Below, one piece after another: positions 17,650 through 24,673 of a DNA stretch of 45,339 bases (within the stretch, counting starts at the first letter, position 1; each line of letters opens with the position of its first letter). The notes beneath the pieces are model-generated. The model made no database searches. It was given only the letters and a program-made list of their open reading frames with translations, and was not told the origin of the DNA. The translations under genes were made by a program, and so were the position numbers. This DNA comes from CAZFNQ01 sp964520375 (GTDB lineage Bacteria > Patescibacteriota > Saccharimonadia > Saccharimonadales > JANWIN01): the NCBI GenBank assembly GCA_964520375.1, contig CAZFNQ010000003.1:1-45339 (forward strand). Reading direction: 5' to 3'.

Positions 17650-18506
17650 TACTGGTGCTCCGACTTTATCTTGCCTTGCAAGGTACGCAGTTCGTTAAGA
17701 GCTTTTTTGGCTTCGGCCTCATCCGGCGCTTTGCCGTGCCAGTGAAAATCGTATTCCATAAAGTCCACACCCATACCCGGTACAGTATGAGCCAGGATCA
17801 TGGTTGGTTTTTCAACAATTGCTCGGCCCATGGCGTAGGCATCAATGATGGCCTCCATGTTGTTGCCGTCTATTTCTATGACGTGCCAGCCAAAGGCTTC
17901 CCATTTAGCTTTTAAGTCTTCCAGCGGCATTACAGTCTCGGTTGGACCGTCAATTTGAATGTTATTACGATCAGTCAGAGCTATGACATTATTAAGCTTA
18001 TACTTGCTGCACAGCATAGCGGCTTCCCAAACATTGCCCTCATCCTGCTCACCATCGCTCATGATTACATATACCCAGCGGAACTTGTCTTTATTCATGC
18101 GCATGGCCAGGGCCATGCCAGCCGCTTGACTAAGCCCGCAGCCCAATGGTCCGCTGGTAGTTTCCAGTCCAGGTAGTCGCTGGCGTTCTGGGTGTCCTTG
18201 CAGACGCGAGCCCAGCTTCCGAAGAGTCATTAGTTCCTTACGCTCAAAATATCCGGCGTTAGCCATGGTGGCGTATTGCACCGGCACGCAGTGGCCGTTA
18301 CTCAGTACCAGGATGTCCCGTTGGTCCCAGTTTGGTTTCTGGGGATCGTGCTTGAGGACATCAAAGTATAAAGCGGTAAAAATATCCGCCAGTCCTAGTG
18401 GACCAGCACTGTGACCGCTACCAGCCTCCACCAGCATTTTAATGATATCCTCACGGATTTGGGTTGCTTTGAGTTGTAGCTCTTCAATTGTAAGTTTACT
18501 AGCCAT
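17649..18506 (-). CDS. Transketolase, N-terminal (diphosphate-binding) subunit
   Basis: A 285-residue protein equal to the first half of transketolase. The thiamine-diphosphate motif reads S-D-G-E-Q-D-E-G-N-V-W-E-A and ends in T-D-R-N-N-I-Q-I-D-G; the H-S-A-G-P-L-G and G-H-C-V-P-V-Q motifs are also present. The first Gly of the classic GDG is Ser here. I place the start at the ATG at 18506, which has the strong site AAGGGG upstream. A longer frame running to 18602 would sit inside rpe. It overlaps the end of rpe by 8 nt. Confidence 0.93.
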   Translation of the reverse strand: MASKLTIEELQLKATQIREDIIKMLVEAGSGHSAGPLGLADIFTALYFDVLKHDPQKPNWDQRDILVLSNGHCVPVQYATMANAGYFERKELMTLRKLGSRLQGHPERQRLPGLETTSGPLGCGLSQAAGMALAMRMNKDKFRWVYVIMSDGEQDEGNVWEAAMLCSKYKLNNVIALTDRNNIQIDGPTETVMPLEDLKAKWEAFGWHVIEIDGNNMEAIIDAYAMGRAIVEKPTMILAHTVPGMGVDFMEYDFHWHGKAPDEAEAKKALNELRTLQGKIKSEHQ

Positions 18507-19143
18507 TGTTAACCCCTTGAACCAGTGCTTCCAGTCTAGCATAAGCATCATGTGGTCGCTCGGCCCGCTGCAAGAATCCACCAACGTTGAGCACGTCGAC
18601 ACCGCCTTGAGCTAATCGTTGGACATTGTGTTCGTTAATACCACCGTCCCAACCAATTTCAATCGCTGGATTAATGACTTTTATGGTTTGGACTTTATCA
18701 AGTAGGTCTAGGTCAGCCTGGCCACCGAAACTTCCCAGTGTGCCGCTGAAGATTAGGACATGGTCAACCCCGCCCAGGACGGATTCAATTTTTGATACCG
18801 GCGTGTCTTTAAGCAAGGCCAAGCCAACTTTTATGCCTTGGTCCCGTAAGGTTTCTGACAATTCATAAAAATCCCCATCGGCTTCAGCATGAACAATAAT
18901 TAAGTGTGGCTTTAGTTCAATTAAACTAGTTAGATTGTCAGCCGGGTTTTGATACATCAAGTGAATATCGGCCTCAACACCAATTGGCCACCAGACCTGC
19001 TCAATCCCAACTGACTTATGCGGGGCAAAAATACCATCCATAAGGTCTATCTGAATTCGTTTGGCAAATTTAGCCACCCTCTCTAATTGTTGACGGTAGG
19101 TGTGTTCATTACCGGCTAAAACTGTTGGACATATGACGGCCAT
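18499..19143 (-). CDS. rpe: Ribulose-phosphate 3-epimerase family protein, divergent
   Basis: A 214-residue TIM barrel of the ribulose-phosphate epimerase family, interconverting ribulose-5-phosphate and xylulose-5-phosphate. Recognisable blocks are I-D-L-M-D-G-I-F-A-P-H (about 32-42), I-H-L-M (60-63), G-S-F-G-G-Q and G-W-D-G-G-I. Three of the four usual metal ligands are present (D33, H61 and the Asp of WDGG), but the first histidine is Gln31, and the P-S-I-L-S-A-D block reads P-T-V-L-A-G-N. Between rpiB and transketolase the epimerase role is likely; relaxed specificity or a changed metal site is possible. Confidence 0.85.
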   Translation of the reverse strand: MAVICPTVLAGNEHTYRQQLERVAKFAKRIQIDLMDGIFAPHKSVGIEQVWWPIGVEADIHLMYQNPADNLTSLIELKPHLIIVHAEADGDFYELSETLRDQGIKVGLALLKDTPVSKIESVLGGVDHVLIFSGTLGSFGGQADLDLLDKVQTIKVINPAIEIGWDGGINEHNVQRLAQGGVDVLNVGGFLQRAERPHDAYARLEALVQGVNNG

Positions 19144-19145
19144 GA

Positions 19146-19592
19146 TTAACCCAACTCATCCATTTCTTTGTTTCGGCGGATAAACCGGCTGGCGCCGGCA
19201 AATGGCGTCGATAGCCAGGTTTCAACAATTTGGTTGGCTTTGTCTTTTTTTAAAATATCGGCCGGTAAACAAAGCACGTTGCTATCATCGTCATTTCTAG
19301 TTGTTTTAGCCGAGTCGGCGTCTATGGCTAGGGCGGCTCTGATGCCTTTGAAACGATTAGCAGCCATACACATACCCTGGCCGCTGCCGCACAGCAATAT
19401 GCCACGAGCGTCTTGGTCATCACTGCCCAGTACGCCAGTAGCTACTTTACCGGCGAACTGCGGAAAGTCATCTTCTGGCTTTAATTGTTCGTCACCCTCA
19501 TCAACAACGTCATAGCCGGTAGAACGTAAAAATTCAACCAGTTCTTTTTTTAAACTAAAGCCTCTGTGGTCGGCGCCAACATATATTTTCAC
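19146..19592 (-). CDS. rpiB: Ribose-5-phosphate isomerase B family protein
   Basis: A 148-residue RpiB/LacAB-fold isomerase. It begins G-A-D-H-R-G-F (the conserved Asp/His) and has the catalytic cysteine in L-C-G-S-G-Q-G-M; most RpiB have C-G-T-G. The position of the usual second histidine (HNDANVL) reads D-D-D-S-N-V-L, so that residue appears to be Asp. Start is a GTG at 19592 with GAGGAG upstream. It follows gap by 15 nt and precedes rpe by 2 nt. Ribose-5-phosphate/ribulose-5-phosphate isomerisation fits the operon. Confidence 0.88.
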   Translation of the reverse strand: MKIYVGADHRGFSLKKELVEFLRSTGYDVVDEGDEQLKPEDDFPQFAGKVATGVLGSDDQDARGILLCGSGQGMCMAANRFKGIRAALAIDADSAKTTRNDDDSNVLCLPADILKKDKANQIVETWLSTPFAGASRFIRRNKEMDELG

Positions 19593-19607
19593 TGCGCTTT
19601 TACTCCT

Positions 19608-20678
19608 CTAATTAGCGGCGATTGGGATCGCCGTAATAGGAGCTGGCTTGGCTGGCTCATTTGATTTTGGCTGTAGTAAACGGCCGGCATCAGCCACAAC
19701 TTCTACCAGGCGGTTAGAATAACCCCACTCGTTGTCATACCAGGCTACGACTTTTAGCATATTGCCGCCGACAACAGCCGTCAATTTAAGGTCAACTATA
19801 GCCGAGTGGGTATTGCCTATAAAGTCACTGCTGACCAGCTCCTCTTCGGTAACGTCAAGGATGCCTTGGAAATAAGTATTTTTAGCGGCCCGTTTAAAGG
19901 CTTCGTTGACAGACTCAACCGTAACTTGGCTCTTGGTAATAATGACAAAGTCACTGAGTGATACTACTGGCGTTGGTACGCGAATGCTAAGTCCGCCGAA
20001 TATCCCCTCCAGTTCTGGCAAGGCTTTGGCGGCGGCAATTGAGGCTCCGGTAGTGGTCGGCACTATGTTTTCGGCAGCGCTGCGGGCTTCGCGTAAATCT
20101 TTGGCTGGTGCGTCCTGTAAGCGCTGGCTGGCTGTGTAGCTGTGAATAGTCGTCATCATGGCTTTTTCAATGCCAAACTCACTATGGATTATTGCCGCGA
20201 CTGGTGTTATGCAGTTAGTGGTGCAGCTGGCGTTGCTAATAATGTCGCCGCTGGTGGCCAGTTTATCTTCATTGACACCAAGGACAATGGTTTCAGCGCC
20301 TTCGCCTTTGGCCGGAGCCGAAATAACAACCTTTTTGGCGCCCCCGTCGATATGGGCTTTGGCTTTGGCCGGATCAACAAACAAGCCAGTTGATTCAATT
20401 ACGACAGCTACATTTAAGTCCCGCCAAGGTAGGGCGGCGGGATCTTTCTCAGCCAAGACTTTTATGGACTTGCCGTCAACAATTATATTTTGCTCATCAT
20501 ATGTTACTTTATGGTCATAACGTCCGTAGTTACTGTCGTATTTGAGTAAGTGAGCCAGGGTTTTTGTATCTGTTAAGTCGTTAATGGCTACAATCTCCAG
20601 GTCGCTTCGTTCAAACGCCACTTTAAAGGCGTTACGACCTATCCGCCCGAAACCATTTATTGCCACCCTTGTGTTCAT
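19608..20678 (-). CDS. gap: Glyceraldehyde-3-phosphate dehydrogenase
   Basis: A 356-residue phosphorylating GAPDH. The Rossmann motif is I-N-G-F-G-R-I-G-R, followed by I-N-D-L-T-D, where the Asp suggests NAD preference. The catalytic cysteine is in S-N-A-S-C-T-T-N-C and the active-site histidine in T-T-I-H-S-Y-T. The C-terminal W-Y-D-N-E-W-G-Y-S-N-R helix is intact. About 20 extra residues, rich in Pro/Ala, extend the C-terminus beyond the usual end. It is the first gene of the carbon operon, with GAGG upstream of the ATG and a good promoter at 20716-20744. Confidence 0.97.
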   Translation of the reverse strand: MNTRVAINGFGRIGRNAFKVAFERSDLEIVAINDLTDTKTLAHLLKYDSNYGRYDHKVTYDEQNIIVDGKSIKVLAEKDPAALPWRDLNVAVVIESTGLFVDPAKAKAHIDGGAKKVVISAPAKGEGAETIVLGVNEDKLATSGDIISNASCTTNCITPVAAIIHSEFGIEKAMMTTIHSYTASQRLQDAPAKDLREARSAAENIVPTTTGASIAAAKALPELEGIFGGLSIRVPTPVVSLSDFVIITKSQVTVESVNEAFKRAAKNTYFQGILDVTEEELVSSDFIGNTHSAIVDLKLTAVVGGNMLKVVAWYDNEWGYSNRLVEVVADAGRLLQPKSNEPAKPAPITAIPIAAN

Positions 20679-20715
20679 TTTAGCCTCGTTTTAAGCATTA
20701 GTTGTTTTCAGAATA

Positions 20716-20744
20716 ATTGTATAGATAAACTACCCTGCCCGCAA
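20716..20744 (-). promoter_or_regulatory. Promoter TTGCGG-17-TACAAT of the gap operon
   Basis: On the minus strand TTGCGG (20739-20744) and TACAAT (20716-20721) are 17 nt apart. The leader to the gap ATG is about 30 nt and includes the GAGG ribosome site. It should drive gap-rpiB-rpe-tktN-tktC-fba. Confidence 0.55.
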
Positions 20745-20765
20745 CTGTAAACTTGCCAATTAAGA

Positions 20766-21293
20766 CTACTTTTTGTATCTGGCGATGGACTCGGCAATTA
20801 TTTTTTTAGCATCCTCGGCATTGCCCCAACCCAGGACTTTGGTTGAACCGGGTTTTTTGAGGTCTTTATAGTGATTAAAGTGGTGGGCGACCTTTTGCTT
20901 CCAACGCTCACCTAAATCGTCAACAGTTTTAATGCGATCACCGCTGTTTCTATCATCAGACGGTACGACAATAATCTTGTGGTCATTGTCGCCGTCATCA
21001 ATAAAGTTCATAACGCCAATTATGCGACCTTCTAGCCAGACGCCAGTAGTGAGAGGCTCGTCGGTAACAATCAAAGTGTCCAGTTCATCACCATCATCGT
21101 CTAAGGTTTGGGGAATAAAGCCATAGTTGCAGGGTTTGGCAAAAATACCCGGCTCGACTCTATCGAGCACGAAGGTGGCTCGCTCACGGTCCCATTCTAT
21201 TTTCATGGTCGAACCCATAGGGATTTCAACTACGGTATTGACTGTTCCCTTTTTATAATCGCCAGGGGTAAGTGTCTTATTAAAGTCAGGCAT
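20766..21293 (-). CDS. ppa: Inorganic pyrophosphatase (family I)
   Basis: A 175-residue soluble family I pyrophosphatase that hydrolyses pyrophosphate to two phosphates. Conserved parts are V-E-I-P-M-G-S-T-M-K-I-E, Y-G-F-I-P-Q-T, the metal-binding D-D-D-G-D-E-L-D-T-L-I, and the D-D-G-D-N-D-H-K-I-I segment. I start it at the second ATG (21293) because AAAGGAG sits 5 nt before it; the upstream ATG at 21308 would place the ribosome site inside the gene. Promoter elements lie at 21331-21358. Confidence 0.96.
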   Translation of the reverse strand: MPDFNKTLTPGDYKKGTVNTVVEIPMGSTMKIEWDRERATFVLDRVEPGIFAKPCNYGFIPQTLDDDGDELDTLIVTDEPLTTGVWLEGRIIGVMNFIDDGDNDHKIIVVPSDDRNSGDRIKTVDDLGERWKQKVAHHFNHYKDLKKPGSTKVLGWGNAEDAKKIIAESIARYKK

Positions 21294-21330
21294 TAGGGCT
21301 CCTTTCATTCTCGGATAATTTACTTGTAAT

Positions 21331-21358
21331 ATTGTACACTAAGTTATTGACTAGTTAA
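21331..21358 (-). promoter_or_regulatory. Promoter TTAACT-16-TACAAT of ppa
   Basis: TTAACT (21353-21358) and TACAAT (21331-21336) on the minus strand, 16 nt apart. They lie in the short region shared with the divergent flavoprotein gene at 21375. Confidence 0.45.
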
Positions 21359-21374
21359 GCACCAAAGAGCAAAT

Positions 21375-22088
21375 ATGATAGAAGTTACACTTGACCACAC
21401 ACATCAAGAAAACTACAATATCCGGACATTTTGGTTTAAGCCGCCGAGGACCATCCGCTACACCGCCGGGCAGTTTATTGAAATGTATCTGCCACACGAT
21501 AACCCCGATGAGCGCGGTATAAAGCACTTCTTTACACTGTCATCGAGTCCGACAGAAAAATTAATAAGCATATCTACCAAATTTGCTGGTGCCAAAAGTA
21601 GTACCTTTAAAAAAACTCTGTTTAAACTAAAGCCCGGTGCCAAAATTAAGCTTGTCGAGCCGATGGGAGATTTTGTGCTTCCTAAGGATAAGACTATCCC
21701 TCTGGTATTTGTGGCCGGCGGCATTGGCATAACACCATTTCGGAGTATGGTGAAGTGGCTAAGCGACACTAGTGAGAAGCGAGATATTGAGGCCTTGCTG
21801 GCCGCTAATGCACCGAAGGATTTCGTTTTTGTGGATCTGTTCCAGCGCTACGGTGCCCGTGTGACGCAAATTGTGTTAGAGCCTGCTGATAATTGGCACG
21901 GACAAACCGGCAAGTTGAGTGGTGACAGGATTCACCAACTTATTGACAAACTCCAGTCTAAGCGCATCTACGTATCGGGTCCCGAACCGCTAGTAGAAAT
22001 TGTAGAAAAAGATTTGCTTGAAATCGGCATTGCTGGCAGTCAGTTAGTGCTGGATTTCTTCCCGAATTACAAATCAGATCTCAAGTAA
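21375..22088 (+). CDS. FNR-like FAD/NAD(P)H oxidoreductase
   Basis: A 237-residue ferredoxin-reductase-fold flavoprotein. The FAD domain (about 1-100) has Y-T-A-G-Q-F-I-E-M and the F-T-L-S-S-S-P-T-E motif in place of RxYS, where the Arg is not obvious (H-F-F-T). The NAD(P) domain begins with V-F-V-A-G-G-I-G-I-T-P-F-R-S-M and ends with V-S-G-P-E-P-L-V-E and a C-terminal D-F-F-P-N-Y aromatic region. There is no iron-sulfur domain, so an external electron partner is needed. The gene stands alone between divergent ppa and convergent trxB. Partner unknown. Confidence 0.85.
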   Translation: MIEVTLDHTHQENYNIRTFWFKPPRTIRYTAGQFIEMYLPHDNPDERGIKHFFTLSSSPTEKLISISTKFAGAKSSTFKKTLFKLKPGAKIKLVEPMGDFVLPKDKTIPLVFVAGGIGITPFRSMVKWLSDTSEKRDIEALLAANAPKDFVFVDLFQRYGARVTQIVLEPADNWHGQTGKLSGDRIHQLIDKLQSKRIYVSGPEPLVEIVEKDLLEIGIAGSQLVLDFFPNYKSDLK

Positions 22089-22125
22089 TTACCTTTTTAA
22101 AATTAGAATAGTCGATGATAAGAGC

Positions 22126-23124
22126 TTATTCAGCCAAGACAGTCGCCATAAGTGGCTCGTGTTCAAGCATTCTGCCTTCCAAGTATTGGCGAATCATCAG
22201 AGCGGCGGTGGCGCCTTCTCCGCTGGCGCTGGCAATTTGCATGGTGGCACCGCTGCGGACATCACCGGCGGCAAAAACACCTGGCATCCTTGTTTCAAGA
22301 TGTAAATTAGTTTTTACAAAACCGATATTATCCAATTCAATGATGGAATTCTTAAGAAATTGGGTATTGGGCATAAGCCCAACGAACACAAACACTCCGT
22401 CAGTTGGGAATTCAACTTTTTTACCAGTGGCGGCTTCTGTACCCTCGACTTTGACAATTTTACTGCCGGTGGCTAGGGGATTGCCGACGATTTTATCTGT
22501 GGTTATGCCAAGATGCACAGTAATTTTACTGTTTTTACTAAGCTCTTGCTGCAAGATATCACTGGCTTTTATATTGCTGCGTACCAACATATCTATGTGG
22601 CTGGCAAACCTGGTTAAAAACAAACTTTCCTGGACTGCCGAGTTGCCACCGCCAATTACGACTAATCTTTTATCCCGGAAAAAGGCGCCGTCGCAAGTGG
22701 CACAGTAGTGAACACCATGGGCATAAAATTCTTTTTCACCCGGCACACCAATTTTTTTGTAATCGCTGCCGGTTGCAATCAGAATTGTTTTGGCCCGGAA
22801 TTCACCGGCGTCAGTCTTGAGTAGTTTGGTCTTGCCTTCATCAACAACTTCATTAACTTGGGCAAAGTCGAACTTGGCCCCAAAACGTTCGGCTTGCTTT
22901 TGTAGCAGATCGGACAGTTCCAAACCAGATATTCCTTTAGGAAAGCCGGGATAATTATCCACCCAGTCAGTCACAGCCGCCAAACCGCCGACTGGCCCTT
23001 TATCCAGTAAAAGCGTGCTGATATCCTCACGGGTTGTGTAGATGGCTGCACTTAAGGCGGCCGGACCGGCGCCAATGGTAATAACATCCCATATTGTTTG
23101 TTGTGTAGTCTGTGTCTCAGCCAT
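22126..23124 (-). CDS. trxB: Thioredoxin reductase
   Basis: A 332-residue low-molecular-weight thioredoxin reductase. It has the FAD-binding G-A-G-P-A-A-L-S-A-A-I-Y near residue 18, the redox-active C-A-T-C-D-G, the NADPH-binding G-G-G-N-S-A-V-Q-E and the closing A-A-G-D-V-R-S. NADPH electrons pass through FAD and the disulfide to a thioredoxin- or glutaredoxin-like partner; the small CxxC protein at 23254 is a candidate. A TATAAT box lies 12 nt before the ATG, with AGGA between. Confidence 0.96.
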   Translation of the reverse strand: MAETQTTQQTIWDVITIGAGPAALSAAIYTTREDISTLLLDKGPVGGLAAVTDWVDNYPGFPKGISGLELSDLLQKQAERFGAKFDFAQVNEVVDEGKTKLLKTDAGEFRAKTILIATGSDYKKIGVPGEKEFYAHGVHYCATCDGAFFRDKRLVVIGGGNSAVQESLFLTRFASHIDMLVRSNIKASDILQQELSKNSKITVHLGITTDKIVGNPLATGSKIVKVEGTEAATGKKVEFPTDGVFVFVGLMPNTQFLKNSIIELDNIGFVKTNLHLETRMPGVFAAGDVRSGATMQIASASGEGATAALMIRQYLEGRMLEHEPLMATVLAE

Positions 23125-23136
23125 AAATTCCTAGAT

Positions 23137-23142
23137 ATTATA
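23137..23142 (-). promoter_or_regulatory. -10 box TATAAT of trxB
   Basis: Perfect TATAAT on the minus strand, 12 nt before the trxB ATG. The expected leader is only a few bases. No clear -35. Confidence 0.45.
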
Positions 23143-23177
23143 TCAGTAAGTTAATAAATTTTGTGGATGTAGCCCAA

Positions 23178-23221
23178 AGCATTAGCTAGCCTGTCAATTG
23201 AACCATAGGCTTTAAAATGCT
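23178..23221. other. Imperfect hairpin between glutaredoxin-like gene and trxB
   Basis: AGCATT (23178-23183) pairs with AATGCT (23216-23221), and AGCCT (23188-23192) with AGGCT (23207-23211). A 4x4 internal loop separates the two helices and the apical loop is 14 nt. It lies 33 nt after the glutaredoxin stop and 54 nt before trxB. No U-tract follows, so it is a weak terminator or processing element at best. Confidence 0.4.
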
Positions 23222-23253
23222 GTCTGTCCAGCACTGCAACTAGTTACAAAAAA

Positions 23254-23502
23254 TTAACTTACCGCGGGAGCGAGTTTGGCTAAATTAAAACCGACTATAA
23301 CTTCTTGACTGTCGTCTTGTCTGGTAACAATTGTTACGGGAACTGCCAGTTGGCCGCTCATTTGCATGGCTTCTGCCTGACGGTCGGGATTTTCATCTAA
23401 ATTAACTTCATCATATGTAAAACCTTTGGCACCTAACCAGCGCTTAACCATCACGCAATATGCACAAGTATTAGTAGTGAAGATAGTGATATTCTTAGCC
23501 AT
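23254..23502 (-). CDS. Glutaredoxin-like CxxC protein (NrdH/mycoredoxin type)
   Basis: An 82-residue thioredoxin-fold protein. The active site is T-C-A-Y-C near residue 11-15 and the cis-proline is in L-A-V-P-V-T. The C-terminal V-G-F-N motif is also typical. Such proteins reduce disulfides or mixed disulfides and can take electrons from thioredoxin reductase; trxB is the next gene downstream. AAGGGGA upstream of the ATG is a good ribosome site, and a near-consensus promoter precedes it. Confidence 0.88.
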   Translation of the reverse strand: MAKNITIFTTNTCAYCVMVKRWLGAKGFTYDEVNLDENPDRQAEAMQMSGQLAVPVTIVTRQDDSQEVIVGFNLAKLAPAVS

Positions 23503-23565
23503 GAATAGTTCCCCTTTTATTGCTTTTTTCGTTTGTTTTATTTGTTAATACTTTCTTGTGTACTC

Positions 23566-23594
23566 AGTATAGATAGTGCTTATTGTAATGTCAA
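23566..23594 (-). promoter_or_regulatory. Near-consensus promoter TTGACA-17-TATACT of the glutaredoxin-like gene
   Basis: Minus strand: TTGACA (23589-23594), 17-nt spacer, TATACT (23566-23571). The leader to the ATG at 23502 is about 55 nt and A-rich. This is the best canonical sigma-70-type promoter in the window. Confidence 0.7.
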
Positions 23595-23641
23595 GACCAC
23601 TATATATTGTGTTTTTTACCATTATTTGACCCTTCAAGCGC

Positions 23642-24175
23642 CTATTTGCCTATCTTGATAAGCTGGACGTCAAATACTAAATCGGCATTGGCCGGAATGC
23701 CCGAGTTTTGCGGTGGACTGAGGCCGTAGGCATCAGCCGCTGGGATTAATAGACGGCGGGTTCCGCCGACTTTCATACCGGGAATACCGTCCACCCAACC
23801 CTTAATAACTTGATTAAGTGGGAAAGAAATTGGTTGGCCGGTGTCAAGGGAACTCTGGAAGATTATGCCTGTGGCCGCAACGGCACCGGTATAGTGAACA
23901 GTTATTGTTTCGCCCGGATTTACAGCAGCGCCGCTGCCCGGAGTTAAATCAATTTTTTGCAGGGAATCAATCTTGCTAAGCGGAGTAAAGTTTTTTAATT
24001 TAGTGCCTTGCAATTTGCCCTCCTTTGATTGATTTTGTACAGCTTGTTGTTGTTGGTGATTTTGGCGGCTCTGCTGGTGGGACTGCCAAATTACCAAGAT
24101 GCTAAAACCAAGCGATGTTACTAAAAATAAGGCTGCAATGACTAACGCGCCAACTCTTGCAACAATCTTTCCCAT
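23642..24175 (-). CDS. Membrane-anchored FKBP-type peptidyl-prolyl isomerase
   Basis: A 177-residue protein with an N-terminal membrane or signal segment (about 8-30), a Gln/Ser-rich linker (about 31-50) and an FKBP domain (about 80-177). FKBP features are V-H-Y-T-G, the Q-V-I-K-G-W-V-D-G-I-P-G-M-K-V-G-G core and R-R-L-L-I-P-A-A-D-A-Y-G. It would catalyse proline isomerisation during folding outside the membrane. TTTAGGAG precedes the ATG. Confidence 0.93.
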   Translation of the reverse strand: MGKIVARVGALVIAALFLVTSLGFSILVIWQSHQQSRQNHQQQQAVQNQSKEGKLQGTKLKNFTPLSKIDSLQKIDLTPGSGAAVNPGETITVHYTGAVAATGIIFQSSLDTGQPISFPLNQVIKGWVDGIPGMKVGGTRRLLIPAADAYGLSPPQNSGIPANADLVFDVQLIKIGK

Positions 24176-24226
24176 TTTACTCCTAAATAATTACGTCCTG
24201 CTAGTATATCGCATTTGCTGTTAGGA

Positions 24227-24664
24227 CTATAGCGTAATTGGTTGTTTTGGCCAGCCTTTTTTAAGGCCGCTTAATATTGCAAGTTTTAGAGCTTCGGAAA
24301 CAAACGCTGAAGCCTCCAATTTGTTGATTGGCAGCCAAATTGGCTCGTATAAATTCTGGCCTTTGGAACTAAGCTTAGCCTCAATAGAATCGTCGGATAA
24401 TTTTGGTTCGCCGGATATATAATCACACAAGTAGACGTATTGGGTACCATAGGGTTCATCTGGTTCCTCTTCAAATACTAAACGCAGGTTTTTAACTGTC
24501 ATACCAGTCTCTTCCTTAAGTTCACGCCTAAGTGCTTGCTTATTAGTTTCGCCTTGCTCGATCTCGCCGCCAATAAGCGTGAGGTATTTGCGGCCAAATT
24601 TACTGCGCTTCATAACCAACAATCTATCGTCCTTAATCACTATTGCTCTCACGAATTTAGCCAT
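24227..24664 (-). CDS. Nudix hydrolase
   Basis: A 145-residue Nudix protein with a complete box at about residues 33-55: G-x5-E-x7-R-E-L-x-E-E-T-G-M, containing the catalytic glutamates. Nudix enzymes hydrolyse nucleoside diphosphates linked to another group; substrate cannot be predicted. It begins 9 nt after the ABC transporter stop, so the two are likely co-transcribed. Length is normal for a single-domain enzyme. Confidence 0.92.
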   Translation of the reverse strand: MAKFVRAIVIKDDRLLVMKRSKFGRKYLTLIGGEIEQGETNKQALRRELKEETGMTVKNLRLVFEEEPDEPYGTQYVYLCDYISGEPKLSDDSIEAKLSSKGQNLYEPIWLPINKLEASAFVSEALKLAILSGLKKGWPKQPITL

Positions 24665-24673
24665 TTCTATTTA

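Noticed and set aside
18507..18602. N-terminal extension of the transketolase N subunit
   Set aside because: It would overlap rpe by about 100 nt; the ATG at 18506 has AAGGGG upstream and matches the family start.
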